From QQUD01 sp039029915 (GTDB lineage: Bacteria; Chloroflexota; Anaerolineae; Promineifilales; Promineifilaceae), in the NCBI GenBank assembly GCA_039029915.1, contig JBCCFD010000225.1, positions 1 through 12,313 on the forward strand: 12,313 nt of DNA, in the 5' to 3' direction. Each line of letters begins with the position of its first letter. Position 1 is the stretch's first letter. The translations under genes were made by a program, and so were the position numbers. The notes below the pieces were generated by a model. It saw only the letters and a list, made by a program, of their open reading frames with translations. It searched no databases and had not been told where the DNA came from. This document shows positions 11,245 through 12,313 of the stretch, in pieces.

Positions 11245-12313
11245 CTAAGGCCTTGTGAAAGCTGAGATAAACTTTCCCTTCCTGCAAACAGCTATACCAA
11301 TGAGACCATAAAGCAACACGGTAACTGCAAATTGAAATATGGCGAAAGGGGAGGTTGGATTCTGAGCCTCGATCTGGGTACGAAGCTGTGAAGCAGGTTC
11401 TGAGTACCATATCTTCTTAAATATCATCTTGCTTTCTGCCGGGGATATTTGTTGATAGATTGGCATATCTAGGCTTTTCATATGCTGCCCAATTAAGCCT
11501 GTCTCTGCTTGAGTTGAAAGAGACATTAAAGGTTCGGCGTGGGTGCTCTTGAAGAAGAGAAATGGCATTAAAAATGTTAGAATTAAACTTAGATAAACGA
11601 GCTTTCGTTGTGTTTGAAGCCGATGTAAAAAACGAAGCGCTTGTCTCCCAAATTTGAACAATATGACCGTGAGTCCCAAGCTAAATATAAAAACGACTAG
11701 CAAAGAAATAAGCTTTGCCGTGGCGAATTCGCTCTGGCAATTAAGAGAAGAAACCCCAATTTGACATTGAAAATGACGGGTAATTCCATATAAATATTGG
11801 TTTGAAATAAGTAGTAAAAGGCAGGCAATGGCTAAGGGTAGTATTGAATGCCTCCGTTTCTGTATCCAGCTATAGATTGATTCGCCGTCTAATATCGTGA
11901 TCCACAGGCAGATAAGCAAGATAGAAACGGCCGTTGCGACCTGCACGATTTTTAAATGCCCTATTGGCTGAACGAATAGACCCATAAACTGATTTGATGA
12001 AGAAGCAATACTGTTATTTAAGCCGGCATTGAATAACCAGCCCGCAAGGGTCAACCACATGACTCCAAAAACAAAATAAAAATTTGATTTAGAGGCGAAA
12101 AACCGAATCGCCCACTTCTGATAAAGGCGCAGATAGTGAGAAAAGGGGGCGGAATGAGGTAATTCTCGATCTAATATTGTTTCAAAAATTGCAATATCTT
12201 CATTAAAGGTGATGGCTAGCTGATGACACCATTCTTCCTTAATATTTGGCGTTAAAATAAGACCTTTTTCCAGTGAAAATAAAGTAGGTTCAGGAATTTG
12301 TGTTTTTTGGGCA
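11245..12313 (-). CDS. Partial polytopic membrane protein (5' end off window)
   Basis: An ATG at 12060 would give 271 residues, but the same frame continues upstream for 84 more codons to the window edge without a stop and with protein-like content (for example KEEWCHQLAITFNEDIAIFE). The true start therefore probably lies outside, and at least 355 residues are visible. Counting from the Met at 12060, hydrophobic helices lie at about -8 to 14, 36-57, 70-92, 112-136, 153-171 and 238-259. A soluble stretch at about 172-237 follows the fifth helix and contains an LSTQAETGLIGQHMKSLDMP segment. The upstream 75 residues are hydrophilic and helical, and may be a cytoplasmic domain. I do not recognise the family. 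A pair of cysteines (C99 and C108) in an extramembrane loop could form a disulfide. Confidence 0.7.
   Translation of the reverse strand, partial: AQKTQIPEPTLFSLEKGLILTPNIKEEWCHQLAITFNEDIAIFETILDRELPHSAPFSHYLRLYQKWAIRFFASKSNFYFVFGVMWLTLAGWLFNAGLNNSIASSSNQFMGLFVQPIGHLKIVQVATAVSILLICLWITILDGESIYSWIQKRRHSILPLAIACLLLLISNQYLYGITRHFQCQIGVSSLNCQSEFATAKLISLLVVFIFSLGLTVILFKFGRQALRFLHRLQTQRKLVYLSLILTFLMPFLFFKSTHAEPLMSLSTQAETGLIGQHMKSLDMPIYQQISPAESKMIFKKIWYSEPASQLRTQIEAQNPTSPFAIFQFAVTVLLYGLIGIAVCRKGKFISAFTRP

Larger units (their letters stand above)
1549..11934. repeat. Twelve dispersed copies of palindrome ACGGCCGT
   Basis: Exact copies start at 1549, 1570, 2325, 3902, 5319, 5787, 5932, 7065, 7268, 10304, 10379 and 11927. 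Most are flanked by A on the left and T on the right. Eleven are in coding sequence. The reading gives T-A-V at seven sites (1549, 1570, 5932, 7268, 10304, 10379, 11927), N/D-G-R at three (3902, 5319, 5787) and R-P-F at one (2325), so all three frames are used. The site at 7065 is intergenic. Random sequence of this length would hold about 0.2 copies. Confidence 0.95.

Overview
The window looks like a mid-GC bacterial chromosome segment, most likely from the Chloroflexota. That placement is inferred from a BTAD (SARP-like) regulator, a half-size ABC exporter pair, a bacterial Ro60/TROVE protein and one heavily iterated palindromic octamer. No rRNA or other decisive marker is present.

Left part (1-3340): a small gene runs off the left edge on the minus strand. 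Upstream of it lie its putative SARP-type promoter, the BTAD regulator gene, and a cluster of short heptamer repeats. Next come a SAM methyltransferase gene that has lost its C-terminal half, a GXWXG/DUF4334 gene, and a small divergent membrane-protein gene. Middle part (3341-7573): two minus-strand genes encode a heterodimeric ABC exporter with one degenerate and one consensus ATPase site. A small gene for a lone cyclic-nucleotide-binding-like domain is divergent from them.

RNA-rich part (7574-10390): a near-consensus promoter and a strong terminator bracket a roughly 220-nt unit with a 51-codon ORF. Four tRNA-type genes follow. The first is a tRNA-Asn-like gene with anticodon ATT and a 55-nt insertion in its anticodon stem. 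The others are tRNA-Pro(TGG), tRNA-Lys(TTT) and tRNA-His(GTG). After tRNA-His comes an 84-nt segment that folds into a long hairpin with a bulged C in its basal stem, then a second GC-rich hairpin, then the Ro60 gene. Ro60 proteins bind Y RNAs, which in bacteria are often encoded beside the protein gene and can mimic tRNAs. The 84-nt hairpin is therefore the best Y RNA candidate. The tRNA-Asn insertion carries the same TGGGCCGG core, so it may belong to the same RNA system.

Right part (10315-12313): a winged-helix regulator gene converges on Ro60 and overlaps its 3' end. A 375-bp gap follows that holds only weak signals. The last gene encodes a polytopic membrane protein and runs off the right edge. 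The palindrome ACGGCCGT occurs 12 times, 11 of them inside genes, and one copy forms half of the putative Ro60 terminator.
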